A stretch of 64,000 nucleotides of DNA, taken from NCBI GenBank assembly GCA_011523685.1, contig WTGG01000028.1, positions 1-64,000 on the forward strand, written 5' to 3'. Shown piece by piece: positions 9,624 through 18,339 of the stretch. Each line of letters starts with the position of its first letter. The first letter of the stretch is position 1. The translations under genes and the position numbers were made by a program. The notes under the pieces are model-generated. The model was given only the letters and a program-made list of their open reading frames with translations. It was not told the origin of the DNA and made no database searches. Source of the DNA: Coxiellaceae bacterium (GTDB lineage Bacteria; Pseudomonadota; Gammaproteobacteria; Coxiellales; Coxiellaceae).

Positions 9624-9789
9624 ATAACTTAATTAGGGGTAATGGCTAAGATTTGATCTTGAGGCTGGCTCGATGACCCATCGGATTTTAGTGATAAGTT
9701 TTGTTAAACTGTGTTGGTCAATAACAAGTTTTGTCGATAGAGTGTTTTAGCTTTGAGGCATGATTGAAGTGATCTAACACGGAGGTAGC

Positions 9790-10329
9790 ATGAAAAACAT
9801 TATCGAGGCCATTAGAATAACCTTATGGAATACACCATGGTGGGTCTATGCGCTATTAGCGTATTGTATCATTGTTGGCATAAAAGCCGCTCGTGGAGGT
9901 GTAGTGCCTTACTTCAAGGTAGTTATTATTCCTATTGTGTTTGCATACCTGTCTCTGGATTCATTATTTTCACATTTTTCATTGAATGGTTTTGTGTTGG
10001 CTGTGTTTTGTTCCAGTTTAGTGCTCGGGTTTTTGTGTGGCATCCTTCAAGCTTACAAGCAAAATATTGTTGCTGATCGATCACGATTATTAATTAAGAT
10101 ACCAGGTACGTGGTCCACTCTTGTTATTATTTTAATTATATTTTTTACCAAATATTACTTTGGCTATGAAACTGCAGTGGATCCACAATTATTAGAGAAT
10201 ACACACTTTGAATTTGCAATGTTATTTGTCTCTGGTGTGACTGCTGGATTATTTATTGGGCGTTTTGTGTATTACACCCGCCGATTATTTTATGGTCCTT
10301 CCGTTGAATTACATGATGATGAGTCATAA
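9790..10329 (+). CDS. Small integral membrane protein, DUF6622-like
   Basis: 179 residues with five or six hydrophobic segments. The opening TPWWVYALLAYCIIVGIKAAR followed by a VVIIPIVFAYLSL stretch resembles DUF6622/DUF1453-type membrane proteins; the function of that group is unknown. The start is well supported by GGAGGT at 9781-9786. It precedes the secretion operon but is separated from it by about 90 bp containing the virB2 leader hairpin, so it may be an independent gene. Confidence 0.7.
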   Translation: MKNIIEAIRITLWNTPWWVYALLAYCIIVGIKAARGGVVPYFKVVIIPIVFAYLSLDSLFSHFSLNGFVLAVFCSSLVLGFLCGILQAYKQNIVADRSRLLIKIPGTWSTLVIILIIFFTKYYFGYETAVDPQLLENTHFEFAMLFVSGVTAGLFIGRFVYYTRRLFYGPSVELHDDES

Positions 10330-10382
10330 CTCCGTAAAGGCTGATACCGTATGTTTAACGGGTTTTAAGCTCTATTAATCTT

Positions 10383-10418
10383 GGTAGTCTCCTTCATATG
10401 ATTTGAAGGAGTGCTACC
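10383..10418 (+). promoter_or_regulatory. Hairpin that buries the virB2 ribosome-binding site
   Basis: Two-part inverted repeat ending one base before the virB2 ATG. GGTAG (10383-10387) pairs with CTACC (10414-10418), and CTCCTTCA (10389-10396) pairs perfectly with TGAAGGAG (10404-10411), around the 7-nt loop TATGATT. The paired 3' arm contains the Shine-Dalgarno AAGGAG. The 13 base pairs, interrupted only by a small internal loop, would hide the ribosome site. No T-tract follows, so it is not a terminator. It probably gates translation of the secretion operon's first gene. Confidence 0.75.
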
Positions 10419-10721
10419 ATGCCAGTTCGACAGTTATCCGTTCTCTTATGTTCTATTGTTATCGGATTATTTCCAGGGATAAGCTCTGCTTATACTAATG
10501 ATATCAATTCAGATCAGCTCACCAGTGTTCTAAATGCCTTAGTAGACTTGGTGACATCATCTCCCGCAAAAATATTATTTGTATTAGCCATTATCGGTGT
10601 TGGATATTCGACGTTAGCTTTGGGGAAAATGAATAAGTCACGTGCTTTAAGTGTCGTGATAGGAATTGGTATTGTTTTTTCAGCAGGATATATCGCACAG
10701 CAACTAGGTTTTGGAACATGA
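10419..10721 (+). CDS. virB2: VirB2-like type IV secretion pilin
   Basis: 100-residue prepilin. It has a signal peptide (residues 1-25, cleaved near SSAYT), a short polar stretch, then two hydrophobic helices (ILFVLAIIGVGYSTLALGK and ALSVVIGIGIVFSAGYIAQQ), the TrbC/VirB2 arrangement. It should form the extracellular pilus and is the first gene of the operon. The ribosome site AAGGAG is 8 nt before the ATG and lies within the leader hairpin. Its stop codon overlaps the virB3 start (ATGA). Confidence 0.88.
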   Translation: MPVRQLSVLLCSIVIGLFPGISSAYTNDINSDQLTSVLNALVDLVTSSPAKILFVLAIIGVGYSTLALGKMNKSRALSVVIGIGIVFSAGYIAQQLGFGT

Positions 10722-11008
10722 TGGGTGTTAATGAGATGAATAGCCCATTATTTCTTGGGATAACTCGACCATTGATGTTGTGGGGGGTCACTATGGAATA
10801 TGTCATGGTAGCTGGTATGGCAATGTTGTCCCTGTGTATTTTATCGAATGCCTTATCATGGATGCTATGTTATGTGCCACTGCATCTTGTCGGTTGGATG
10901 GGGTGTCAATATGACCCAGCTTTTTTTAAAGTCGTTAATCAATGGGCGAGTTTAAGAGTGAATCCTAACCAAAAAATTTGGGGGTGTCGTGCTTATGAAC
11001 CCTTTTGA
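10718..11008 (+). CDS. virB3: VirB3-like inner membrane protein
   Basis: 96 residues with the VirB3 pattern. The N-terminal NSPLFLGITRPLMLWGV is the family signature, followed by a hydrophobic hairpin and the C-terminal PAFFKVVNQWASLR. VirB3 sits in the inner membrane and works with VirB4. It overlaps virB2 by 4 bp and virB4 by 14 bp, showing tight translational coupling. Confidence 0.88.
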   Translation: MMGVNEMNSPLFLGITRPLMLWGVTMEYVMVAGMAMLSLCILSNALSWMLCYVPLHLVGWMGCQYDPAFFKVVNQWASLRVNPNQKIWGCRAYEPF

Positions 11009-13457
11009 TGCTGTAAAGATCGCGCGACAAGAGTTGCGTTGTTCTGATCGAATAAAAATCACACACCTTAATTCGCCTACGATTGCAGAGTCTATAGATG
11101 GGATGTTGTTTGCTACGGTAAGAGTTGATGGCTGCCCATATGATACACAGTCAGACGAAGATCTGATTGAGCATAAAACCCTTTGGCATCGCTTTGTGAC
11201 ATCATTAGATCCTTGTTTTGCTTTACATGTGACTTTACATCGCCAGCGTACTCATCGTGAATTATCGGGTGAGTTTAGTAGTGATTTTTGTCGAGATTTT
11301 GATAGAGAATATCAATTGCAGTGTGATCAGACATTCTATCAAAACGCTTGGTATATCACGATTATTCATCAGGGGGGATTTGATGCGGTGTCACAATCCT
11401 CAGCTAAATGGTGGCATCGAGTGACTGAAAAAGCATTAATCCTTCAAAGACAACAGCTAAGACGAAATAATATAGCGTCGCTAACACGTGTTGTTAGTCA
11501 GGCGGTGCAGACCTTGGTTGCGTTGAACCCTCATTGTCTAGGTCATCATGATAATCAACTGGGTTACAGTGAACTGTTGGATTTTTTAGGGAAACTATTC
11601 AATGCGGGTTCTTCAGTTAACTTAGCGAATCGTCAACCTCTGTTTTTGTCATCTTGTCAGGCTCAGGGTCATGATGAATTGTATCCAAAAGGTCACCTAG
11701 GCCAGTGGCTAATGCAACGATCGGTTTTTTTTGGCCGTTACATCGAATTTAAAGGTGTTAATAACGATACTCATCAATTAGCTGCGATGATAGCGTTGAA
11801 AAGCTATTCTGATCATACATCACCAACGCAATTTGGCGCATTACTAACACTGCCCTGTGAATTTTTACAGGTGAACACCTTTGCATCTATTCATAAGCAA
11901 ACAGCACTGGATCGTATGAAACGACACATTCAAAAAATGATGACATTAAATGATCCGAGTCACAGTCAGATTGATGAGTTGCATCAAGCGCGTGATGATT
12001 TGCAATCAGATCGATTGCGAATGGGCTGGCATCATCACGTGCTGATGCTCTATGCAAACTCGATCAATGATCTTGAGTCTGCTATACAACAAGTGGTCGC
12101 ATTATATGCCGAGGTGGGTGTTATAGCAGTAAGAGAGACCATAGGCCAAGAGCCAGCTTATTGGTCAATGTTACCGACGCATTTTAGTTATATAACACGC
12201 TCTGCGATGATTAATTCATTAAATTTCGTGGATTTTTGCTCGCTGCATAATCATCGTCAAGGGTTTTATAACAGTAATTACTTACGGCAAGCTCTATCTG
12301 TGGTTGAGACACCATCACGATCTCCGTTTTATTTTAATCTGCATGCTAAAGGGTCTTTTGATACGCCTTCTTCGGGTCATACCGTGATGATAGGTGGCAA
12401 TGGATCTGGTAAAACCGTCGCTATGTGTTTTTGCGATGCGCAACTTGCTCGTTATTCAGGCCGATCCTTTTTTTTCGATAGGGATCATGGTTGTGAGGTG
12501 TATATCCGTGCTTGTGCAGGTGTTTATTTGACGTTTGAGCCGTCTAATGAATCATGTGTTCATCTTAATCCATTTCAATTACCTTATACTCCAGAAAATT
12601 CACTATTTGTTAAGGCATGGATGCAACAATTAGTCTTGCGTGACCATGAAGATGAATTGGATGAGTTATCGATAAAACATATCAGTGATTGTGTTGATTA
12701 TGCTTTTACACAATTAGCACCAGAATGTCGGTATCTGTCCACCGTATGTAGAAGGTTACCGCCCAATTTTAATCGGCATGATCGAATGAGGCGTTGGTTG
12801 CATGGTGGTTATGGGGAGCCCGACGGTGAATATGCATACCTGTTCGATCATCCTGAAGATCAGTTATCGTTTTCTCATAAAATGGGTTTTGATGTGACTC
12901 ATTTTATGGATCATGAACCAGGACCTGTATTTATTGCCTTATCAATGTATTTATTTCACCGTATAGAGCAATCTCTCACAGGTCAACTTGTATCGATTTT
13001 CCTCGATGAAGGATGGCAATATTTAAAGCATCGTTACTGGACAGATAAGTTGGTACGTTGGCTTCCGACATTACGTAAGCGTAACGCTCATGTGGTATTT
13101 GCTACTCAAAGTCCAAAAAGTGTTATTAGCTCAGAGTTATCCTCTGTCTTGTTAGATAATTGTGCCACGCAGATTTATTTTGCTAACCCTCAGGCAAAAT
13201 TCGATGATTATCGATTAGGATTGAACCTAACCGAGCGTGAATATCAGTGTATTAAGACCATCTCACCTCAATCGCATTACTTTTTGTATAAACAAGCTAA
13301 CGATTCTTGCTTATTACGATTTCCTCTATCTGACTTATCAGCATATATGCGCGTTTTTTCTTCGACAACGGAGTCAGTGAAACGTTTTCATCGATTAATG
13401 GCTACTCACGGAGAAAATCCAGACAGCTGGCTACCACAATTCATGGAAGAGCAATGA
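10995..13457 (+). CDS. virB4: VirB4 type IV secretion ATPase
   Basis: About 820 residues, the usual VirB4 size. The Walker A motif GGNGSGKT lies near residue 465 and the Walker B motif SIFLDEGWQYL near 670, followed by the RKRNAHVVFATQSP segment typical of the family. The N-terminal CagE-like domain is intact. It energises pilus assembly and substrate transfer at the inner membrane. I choose the ATG at 10995 because GGGGGTG lies about 9 nt upstream; a GTG at 10989 is also possible. It overlaps virB3 and, by 4 bp, virB5. Confidence 0.96.
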   Translation: MNPFDAVKIARQELRCSDRIKITHLNSPTIAESIDGMLFATVRVDGCPYDTQSDEDLIEHKTLWHRFVTSLDPCFALHVTLHRQRTHRELSGEFSSDFCRDFDREYQLQCDQTFYQNAWYITIIHQGGFDAVSQSSAKWWHRVTEKALILQRQQLRRNNIASLTRVVSQAVQTLVALNPHCLGHHDNQLGYSELLDFLGKLFNAGSSVNLANRQPLFLSSCQAQGHDELYPKGHLGQWLMQRSVFFGRYIEFKGVNNDTHQLAAMIALKSYSDHTSPTQFGALLTLPCEFLQVNTFASIHKQTALDRMKRHIQKMMTLNDPSHSQIDELHQARDDLQSDRLRMGWHHHVLMLYANSINDLESAIQQVVALYAEVGVIAVRETIGQEPAYWSMLPTHFSYITRSAMINSLNFVDFCSLHNHRQGFYNSNYLRQALSVVETPSRSPFYFNLHAKGSFDTPSSGHTVMIGGNGSGKTVAMCFCDAQLARYSGRSFFFDRDHGCEVYIRACAGVYLTFEPSNESCVHLNPFQLPYTPENSLFVKAWMQQLVLRDHEDELDELSIKHISDCVDYAFTQLAPECRYLSTVCRRLPPNFNRHDRMRRWLHGGYGEPDGEYAYLFDHPEDQLSFSHKMGFDVTHFMDHEPGPVFIALSMYLFHRIEQSLTGQLVSIFLDEGWQYLKHRYWTDKLVRWLPTLRKRNAHVVFATQSPKSVISSELSSVLLDNCATQIYFANPQAKFDDYRLGLNLTEREYQCIKTISPQSHYFLYKQANDSCLLRFPLSDLSAYMRVFSSTTESVKRFHRLMATHGENPDSWLPQFMEEQ

Positions 13458-14155
13458 TGAAGGTATTTATGGTGTTAGTTATATTACTGTCACCAAGTTA
13501 TGTATTAGCGATGTTGCCGGTCATTGATGTCGATGCGATTAGTCAGTTATCCAACGAATACGCTCAACTGCAACATATTGACTCGATTAATACCCAAATA
13601 CAAAACTATACGCATAACCTAGTCTCAGATGCGGAAGGCCATTACGGTTATGGTGGTTTGCTGAATTCATCATCTGAGCTCTCTGACCAAGAATATTCAC
13701 CTGATACCTGGAATGAAGCTATGCAAGGCGTTTCTGGTCATGATAATGCTACTTATGAATCATTATGGGACGACTATGTTGAGAATCATTCACCGATAAC
13801 GCAAGAAGCGTATTCTAAAGGGGCCACAGAAGATGATGCGGCCATCTATCAACAACAAGTAAGTAATAACCAAGCCTCTGCTGTTCATGCAACTTATGTG
13901 TTCAATGAAGTCAATCAAGAATTGGAAAAAGTACATGATCTTTCTGATCATATTGACCAAGCGGAGAACACTAAGGCTGCAGTCGATTTGAATTCCCGTA
14001 TAGCTATTGAGCTTGCTTACATTCAAATGGAATCTCTTAAAATGCAAAGTATCGTTAATCAGCAATTAGCTGAACAAACTTCCGCACGTTTATATGATCA
14101 AGCCATAGAGTCGCAATACCGAGCGTTACCTAAAGATACTAAGGAGACATTATGA
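13454..14155 (+). CDS. virB5: VirB5-like minor pilin
   Basis: 233 residues with a signal peptide (MKVFMVLVILLSPSYVLA) and an alpha-helical mature protein beginning LPVIDVDAISQLSNEYAQLQ, the typical VirB5 opening. The C-terminal helix (SLKMQSIVNQQLAEQTSAR) also fits the family. It is thought to sit at the pilus tip and influence adhesion. Its start overlaps the virB4 stop and its stop overlaps the next ATG, both by 4 bp. Confidence 0.82.
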   Translation: MMKVFMVLVILLSPSYVLAMLPVIDVDAISQLSNEYAQLQHIDSINTQIQNYTHNLVSDAEGHYGYGGLLNSSSELSDQEYSPDTWNEAMQGVSGHDNATYESLWDDYVENHSPITQEAYSKGATEDDAAIYQQQVSNNQASAVHATYVFNEVNQELEKVHDLSDHIDQAENTKAAVDLNSRIAIELAYIQMESLKMQSIVNQQLAEQTSARLYDQAIESQYRALPKDTKETL

Positions 14156-14304
14156 AGAATTGTAGTATAGGAGTTGTGTGTTTACTGCTAGTGGGGTGCT
14201 CGCATCCTTCATCGATTCAGTCTCCTTGTAATGATTTTGGTAAGAGGTGCCATCAGGTTCCCGTTAATACCTGGTTTAATGATGGGATCACTGATGAAGA
14301 TTAA
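14152..14304 (+). CDS. VirB7-like small lipoprotein
   Basis: A 50-codon gene: MKNCSIGVVCLLLVGC is a signal peptide ending in a lipobox with the lipidated Cys at residue 16, followed by a short polar tail with Cys 26 and Cys 33. Size, lipobox and position between virB5 and virB6 match VirB7, the outer-membrane lipoprotein that stabilises VirB9. It starts in the ATGA overlap with virB5, and its last codons overlap the next lipoprotein by 11 bp. Sequence similarity to VirB7 proteins is too short to judge by eye. Confidence 0.75.
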   Translation: MKNCSIGVVCLLLVGCSHPSSIQSPCNDFGKRCHQVPVNTWFNDGITDED

Positions 14305-14659
14305 ATTATTCATGACTTTATTCATCATTGCCATATCCGCTAGTTGTAAACGCAATGATGCTTTATCCCATTTGAATTCAAATCAACTAGTGGACGTATT
14401 ATGGAATAGTGCACGCTTTGCTGAAAACAAGCTATCGATTAAGCCTTCTTTGGGATCAACCTACATCGTATGTATGGATGAGGTTGATCACACGGCTCAT
14501 TGTGCGGATTTTTTTAATGCCATGTTGGCAGGAATACACGCACAAAAACATTTTCGAGTAGTATCTTTAGATCAGTTAACAAACGTATCGCGTTACCAGC
14601 GAATACGAGACCAGTATGTCTCTATGGTCATGTCCCACCTACCCAGTAAGGTGAAGTAA
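14294..14659 (+). CDS. Second type IV secretion-associated lipoprotein, unknown
   Basis: 121 residues from ATG 14294: MKIKLFMTLFIIAISASC is a lipoprotein signal with the lipid Cys at residue 18. The mature part is mainly helical and has a Cys pair (VCMDEV and TAHCADFF). The open frame extends to 14231, but only the 14294 start gives a signal peptide. It sits inside the virB operon between the VirB7-like gene and virB6, so it is probably a component or cofactor of the secretion channel. I do not recognise the family. Confidence 0.75.
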   Translation: MKIKLFMTLFIIAISASCKRNDALSHLNSNQLVDVLWNSARFAENKLSIKPSLGSTYIVCMDEVDHTAHCADFFNAMLAGIHAQKHFRVVSLDQLTNVSRYQRIRDQYVSMVMSHLPSKVK

Positions 14660-14660
14660 T

Positions 14661-15716
14661 ATGGCTTTACCAGCTTATGACACGATTATTTTGCAATATC
14701 AGGAAGAGGTCACGCTGTTATTGAATGAATGTGTGTACAAAGGCTACTCAGCCTTATCGAGTTATTTGAAAACACCATTACAAATCAGTGTGGTGTTATA
14801 TATTGCACTATTAGGCATTTCCGTGATGCAGGGTTGGACTTCGGTCAGTATGAAGACGTTTATTCGATCGGCATTAAAAATTGGTATGATCAATTTATTA
14901 GCGATGAATTGGGGTAATTTTAGTGCCATTGTTGTTAATGGCTTTCAAGGCGCGGCTAGTGAAATCAGTGCTGTGATGTTAACAGCAACACCCGTTGAGT
15001 TACCCCATTTCGCTGGCGAGGGTATGACTGGAGCTTTACAGTCATTATTAATCGAAGTTGCTAAGGTCGGTAATTTTTTATTTCAAAAAGGGGGGTTAAC
15101 TAAATTAGCGCCCTTATTCGATGGTTGCGTTGTTTGGTTAACTGGCATCCTTATGATCGGCATGGCTTTTTTAGAGCTGATTATGGTGCAAGTGTTGTTA
15201 GCTACTTTATTCACTGCAGGACCTTTATTCATTATATTGACTTTGTTTGAGCCAACTCGAATTTTTTTTCAGCGTTGGCTAGGTGCCTTGTCAGGTTGTG
15301 TTTTTGTGATCATTTTTATCAACATTACTGTATCCATTAATATGTCTATTTTGCAGGCAATAATAGCAGATGATTATTTATCTCAGGCAATTGATTTTCC
15401 GCTGGTGAGCTTTGTTCCATTTTATATCGTTGCTATTTTGTGCGTCTGGCAGATTATGCGAGTGTCAACTTTAGCTATGAATCTCGGTGGCAGTATCGGG
15501 TCATCATCATTAGCACAACAAGCATCCGGCATGTTAGCTGGGTATATGCTATCCAGCGCCCGCCAATTAGCAACACCAGTTACACGGATGAATTCTGCAT
15601 TGCGTCATCGATTGAATCAATCGGCGAAATCCGAACCTAGAACTTCAGTAGCTCGACCAAGCGACCGCGTATTATCCATGGGCGTATCCTCTAACTCGCC
15701 GTCGGAGAGCGTATGA
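14661..15716 (+). CDS. virB6: VirB6-like polytopic inner membrane protein
   Basis: 351 residues with about six hydrophobic segments (including VVLYIALLGISVMQGW, FIILTLFEPTR and VIIFINITVSINMSIL) and the TrbL/VirB6 region FEPTRIFFQRWLGALSG. The C-terminal ~60 residues are polar. VirB6 forms part of the inner-membrane translocation channel. The gene starts 2 bp past the previous stop and its stop overlaps virB8. Confidence 0.88.
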   Translation: MALPAYDTIILQYQEEVTLLLNECVYKGYSALSSYLKTPLQISVVLYIALLGISVMQGWTSVSMKTFIRSALKIGMINLLAMNWGNFSAIVVNGFQGAASEISAVMLTATPVELPHFAGEGMTGALQSLLIEVAKVGNFLFQKGGLTKLAPLFDGCVVWLTGILMIGMAFLELIMVQVLLATLFTAGPLFIILTLFEPTRIFFQRWLGALSGCVFVIIFINITVSINMSILQAIIADDYLSQAIDFPLVSFVPFYIVAILCVWQIMRVSTLAMNLGGSIGSSSLAQQASGMLAGYMLSSARQLATPVTRMNSALRHRLNQSAKSEPRTSVARPSDRVLSMGVSSNSPSESV

Positions 15717-16522
15717 TGTTAGAACTATTGAAACGATATTGGCGGTATATCTGTCGGTTTTTTCGTAAAGATCATGATAAACCTTCTGTTGAATCAGCAG
15801 CCTTAGATTGTTCGGATAAAGATGAGGATTACTTTAACTCGGCACGTAGTTGGTCGGATGATCGATTTTATATGCTGCTCTCGTCTCGATACCGCTATCG
15901 CTGCTTAACCATCGTGTTAGCAGTGGTTATGGTGATATTGCTTGTTGTCATTTTATTACTTATTCCTACACAGCATTTAGAACCTTTGATTATCCACCAT
16001 TATCAAGATGGTCGTGTGAGTGTTGAGAAAGTTAAGCAAGGTAGTGTTGTGACTAATCACGCACAGTTAGAAAATGATTTGGTACGTTATGTAGTTAACC
16101 GTGAGTCATATGATCCTATGGCTTATGAAGAGCAATATCGATTAATTTTATCGATGTCTGATCGATCAGTGTCTCAATCTTACATCGATGATCAACGTTC
16201 ATCGAATGTGTCGTCGCTCATTCATCAGTTAGGTAATCAACGTTATCGAACGGTTCGTATTGATAACATTATTGTTTTAGATGAGGATGTGCATGGTAAA
16301 ACGGATCATGAGGTTCATCATAATCTTGCTGAAGTTCATGCTGTTTTAATAGATCATAGTCTAGATACCGCCGTTAAGCGTTCACAAGCAGTGTCTATCA
16401 TTATTTCATGGAACTACAGCGCGCCATCATTAGACCCAGATGTACGTTGGCGTAATTGGGATGGCTTTCAGGTGACGCATTATCAAGTTAAACAACGAAA
16501 TTGGACAGAAAAAGGTGCATGA
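15713..16522 (+). CDS. virB8: VirB8 assembly protein
   Basis: 269 residues: an N-terminal cytoplasmic part, one membrane helix at about residues 64-85 (LTIVLAVVMVILLVVILLL), then a periplasmic NTF2-like domain. The segments YVVNRESYDPMAYEEQYRL and SWNYSAPSLDPDVRWRNWDGFQV are typical of VirB8. It is the bitopic assembly factor that contacts VirB9 and VirB10. The start overlaps the virB6 stop (two consecutive ATGs) and its own stop overlaps virB9. Confidence 0.92.
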   Translation: MMLELLKRYWRYICRFFRKDHDKPSVESAALDCSDKDEDYFNSARSWSDDRFYMLLSSRYRYRCLTIVLAVVMVILLVVILLLIPTQHLEPLIIHHYQDGRVSVEKVKQGSVVTNHAQLENDLVRYVVNRESYDPMAYEEQYRLILSMSDRSVSQSYIDDQRSSNVSSLIHQLGNQRYRTVRIDNIIVLDEDVHGKTDHEVHHNLAEVHAVLIDHSLDTAVKRSQAVSIIISWNYSAPSLDPDVRWRNWDGFQVTHYQVKQRNWTEKGA

Positions 16523-17295
16523 GGATGATTATGAGATTGTTTCAAACACTATTCATAGTTTGGTTGATGACCATCAGGTTGACATGGGCGGTTGAAGATT
16601 TGCAATTATTATCAAGTGATCATCGTATTAAGACGGTTGTCTATGATCCTAATAATGTCGTCACTTTGCAGGGGACACCATTAGTGAATTCTCAAATTAT
16701 CTTAGGTGATGGAGAATCTGTGACGGACATCCAATGTGGTGATTTAGCCGCGTGGTCAGTAACAGTCTCAAAGTCCACGCCTAATGTCGTCAATGTAAAA
16801 CCCAACGTATCGCTATCAAATACTGATATGGTGATTACCACGATTAATCAAGACCAGCAGGTTAAACGATATATATTACATTTAATCGCGAAAAAAATGA
16901 CTGATCTAAATGCTTCTACTTTTTCCATTCGATATGTTAAAGCCAAGCAGTTACCTGTAGTTAACAATGACCATAGTCAGGGAAATGTATCAGCGTTGCT
17001 AGATCATTCACACCATTGGGATTATTGGTTTCATGGTTGTCGTGATATTGTTCCAATTCATGTGTTTGACGATGGGTCATTTACGTATTTTATGCTGCAA
17101 CACCATGCCTCGATTCCAGCATTCTTTGCGGTTATGGATAAGCAGGGACATGAGACATTACTCAATATGCGTCATGAGGGTAATTATTGGATTGCTTATC
17201 AGATTGCTCCGCAGTTTACTTTACGCTCTAGTCAGGAGTGTGTTGCGACTATTTTTAATCATCACCTCATCGAACAATTAGAGAAAAAGGATTAA
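16519..17295 (+). CDS. virB9: VirB9 outer-membrane complex protein
   Basis: 258 residues from the ATG at 16519 that overlaps the virB8 stop (ATGA). The frame is open to 16501, but the overlap and the signal peptide (MRLFQTLFIVWLMTIRLTWA) point to 16519. The mature protein has the VirB9/CagX pattern: an early YDPNNVVTLQG stretch, AAWSVTVSKSTPNVVNVKP, and the C-terminal FDDGSFTYFMLQ and NYWIAYQIAPQFTLRS. It should form the outer-membrane core with VirB7 and VirB10. Confidence 0.9.
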   Translation: MRMIMRLFQTLFIVWLMTIRLTWAVEDLQLLSSDHRIKTVVYDPNNVVTLQGTPLVNSQIILGDGESVTDIQCGDLAAWSVTVSKSTPNVVNVKPNVSLSNTDMVITTINQDQQVKRYILHLIAKKMTDLNASTFSIRYVKAKQLPVVNNDHSQGNVSALLDHSHHWDYWFHGCRDIVPIHVFDDGSFTYFMLQHHASIPAFFAVMDKQGHETLLNMRHEGNYWIAYQIAPQFTLRSSQECVATIFNHHLIEQLEKKD

Positions 17296-17298
17296 TGT

Positions 17299-18339
17299 TT
17301 GAGTAATATGCATGATTGGCAATCGGAATTGACGGTTAGCTCGACACGCGCTCGCATGCCTAGTATTTGGGTGGTGATTATTCTTATTATCACCGTCATC
17401 ATTATTATCATCTGTATCACAGGGAAGGGGGCCTCACCTGCCAGTTCAGATCATAAAACACCTGATCATGGTGTATTATCCTCCGATGATTTATCGCGTA
17501 ATTTATCAACCATTCAATCGTTTCATAATGTTAGCCATTCTGAAAAGTTGTCGACACCTGTTTTGCCTAGAGACCGTCAGCGTTTGCAGCGAGAAATATC
17601 AGGACGTATGCATGCGCCTACAACGGTGTATTCGAAACCGAATTCTTCTGGTATAATGACAAAAGTGAATTCTCAGTCGTTATGGGATCAGGGGAAAAAT
17701 TATGCGTCTTTTCTCAATCAATCACATGTCTTTTCCTCTGTCGAATCAGCGCAGCAAATTCCACATCCTGATTGGACTGTAGTTGCTGGTGAGTTAATTC
17801 CTGCTACATTAGAGACAGCCATTTCTTCTGATCTCCCGGGTATGGTGAGAGCGGTGACTCAGCGTCCGGTGTATGCCTTTCAAGGTGGTCGTATTTTGAT
17901 TCCAGCGGGTAGTCGTGTTTTGGGTCAGTATTCATCAATGACTCTGCAAGGGATCAACCGTGTCTGTGTGATATGGCATCGTTTGATTCTGCCGTCGGGG
18001 ATAACGATCTCTATAGATAGTCCATCAACCGATAGCTTGGGTCAATCAGGTCAGTTAGCGGATGATATGAATACACACTTCCGAGCTCGTTTTGAGCAAG
18101 GTATTCTCATATCCGCATTAGGTGCTGGCGTATCAACAGTAGGTGTATCTGCTAGTGATGGTAATAATTCTGCATCAACCTTTAGAGACAATGTCTATGA
18201 TCATTTACAAGATACCGCTCAAGCGAGTTTGTCAGCAAACTCATCGATAAAGCCAACCTTATCGGTTTATCAAGGATCTGCTATACAAATATTCGTTGCA
18301 AAAGACTTATCGTTTTATAGCGTAAGGAATCAGAGTTAA
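17299..18339 (+). CDS. virB10: VirB10 core complex protein
   Basis: 346 residues. There is a membrane helix at about residues 24-42 (WVVIILIITVIIIIICI), a Ser/Pro-rich linker, and a C-terminal TrbI domain with GELIPATLETAISSDLPG, GRILIPAGSRVLGQYS and LPSGITISIDSP. VirB10 spans from inner to outer membrane. A TTG start at 17299 is favoured because AAGGA lies 7 nt upstream; the next ATG (17308) would have far poorer spacing. Its stop overlaps the virB11 start (TAATG). Confidence 0.93.
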   Translation: MSNMHDWQSELTVSSTRARMPSIWVVIILIITVIIIIICITGKGASPASSDHKTPDHGVLSSDDLSRNLSTIQSFHNVSHSEKLSTPVLPRDRQRLQREISGRMHAPTTVYSKPNSSGIMTKVNSQSLWDQGKNYASFLNQSHVFSSVESAQQIPHPDWTVVAGELIPATLETAISSDLPGMVRAVTQRPVYAFQGGRILIPAGSRVLGQYSSMTLQGINRVCVIWHRLILPSGITISIDSPSTDSLGQSGQLADDMNTHFRARFEQGILISALGAGVSTVGVSASDGNNSASTFRDNVYDHLQDTAQASLSANSSIKPTLSVYQGSAIQIFVAKDLSFYSVRNQS

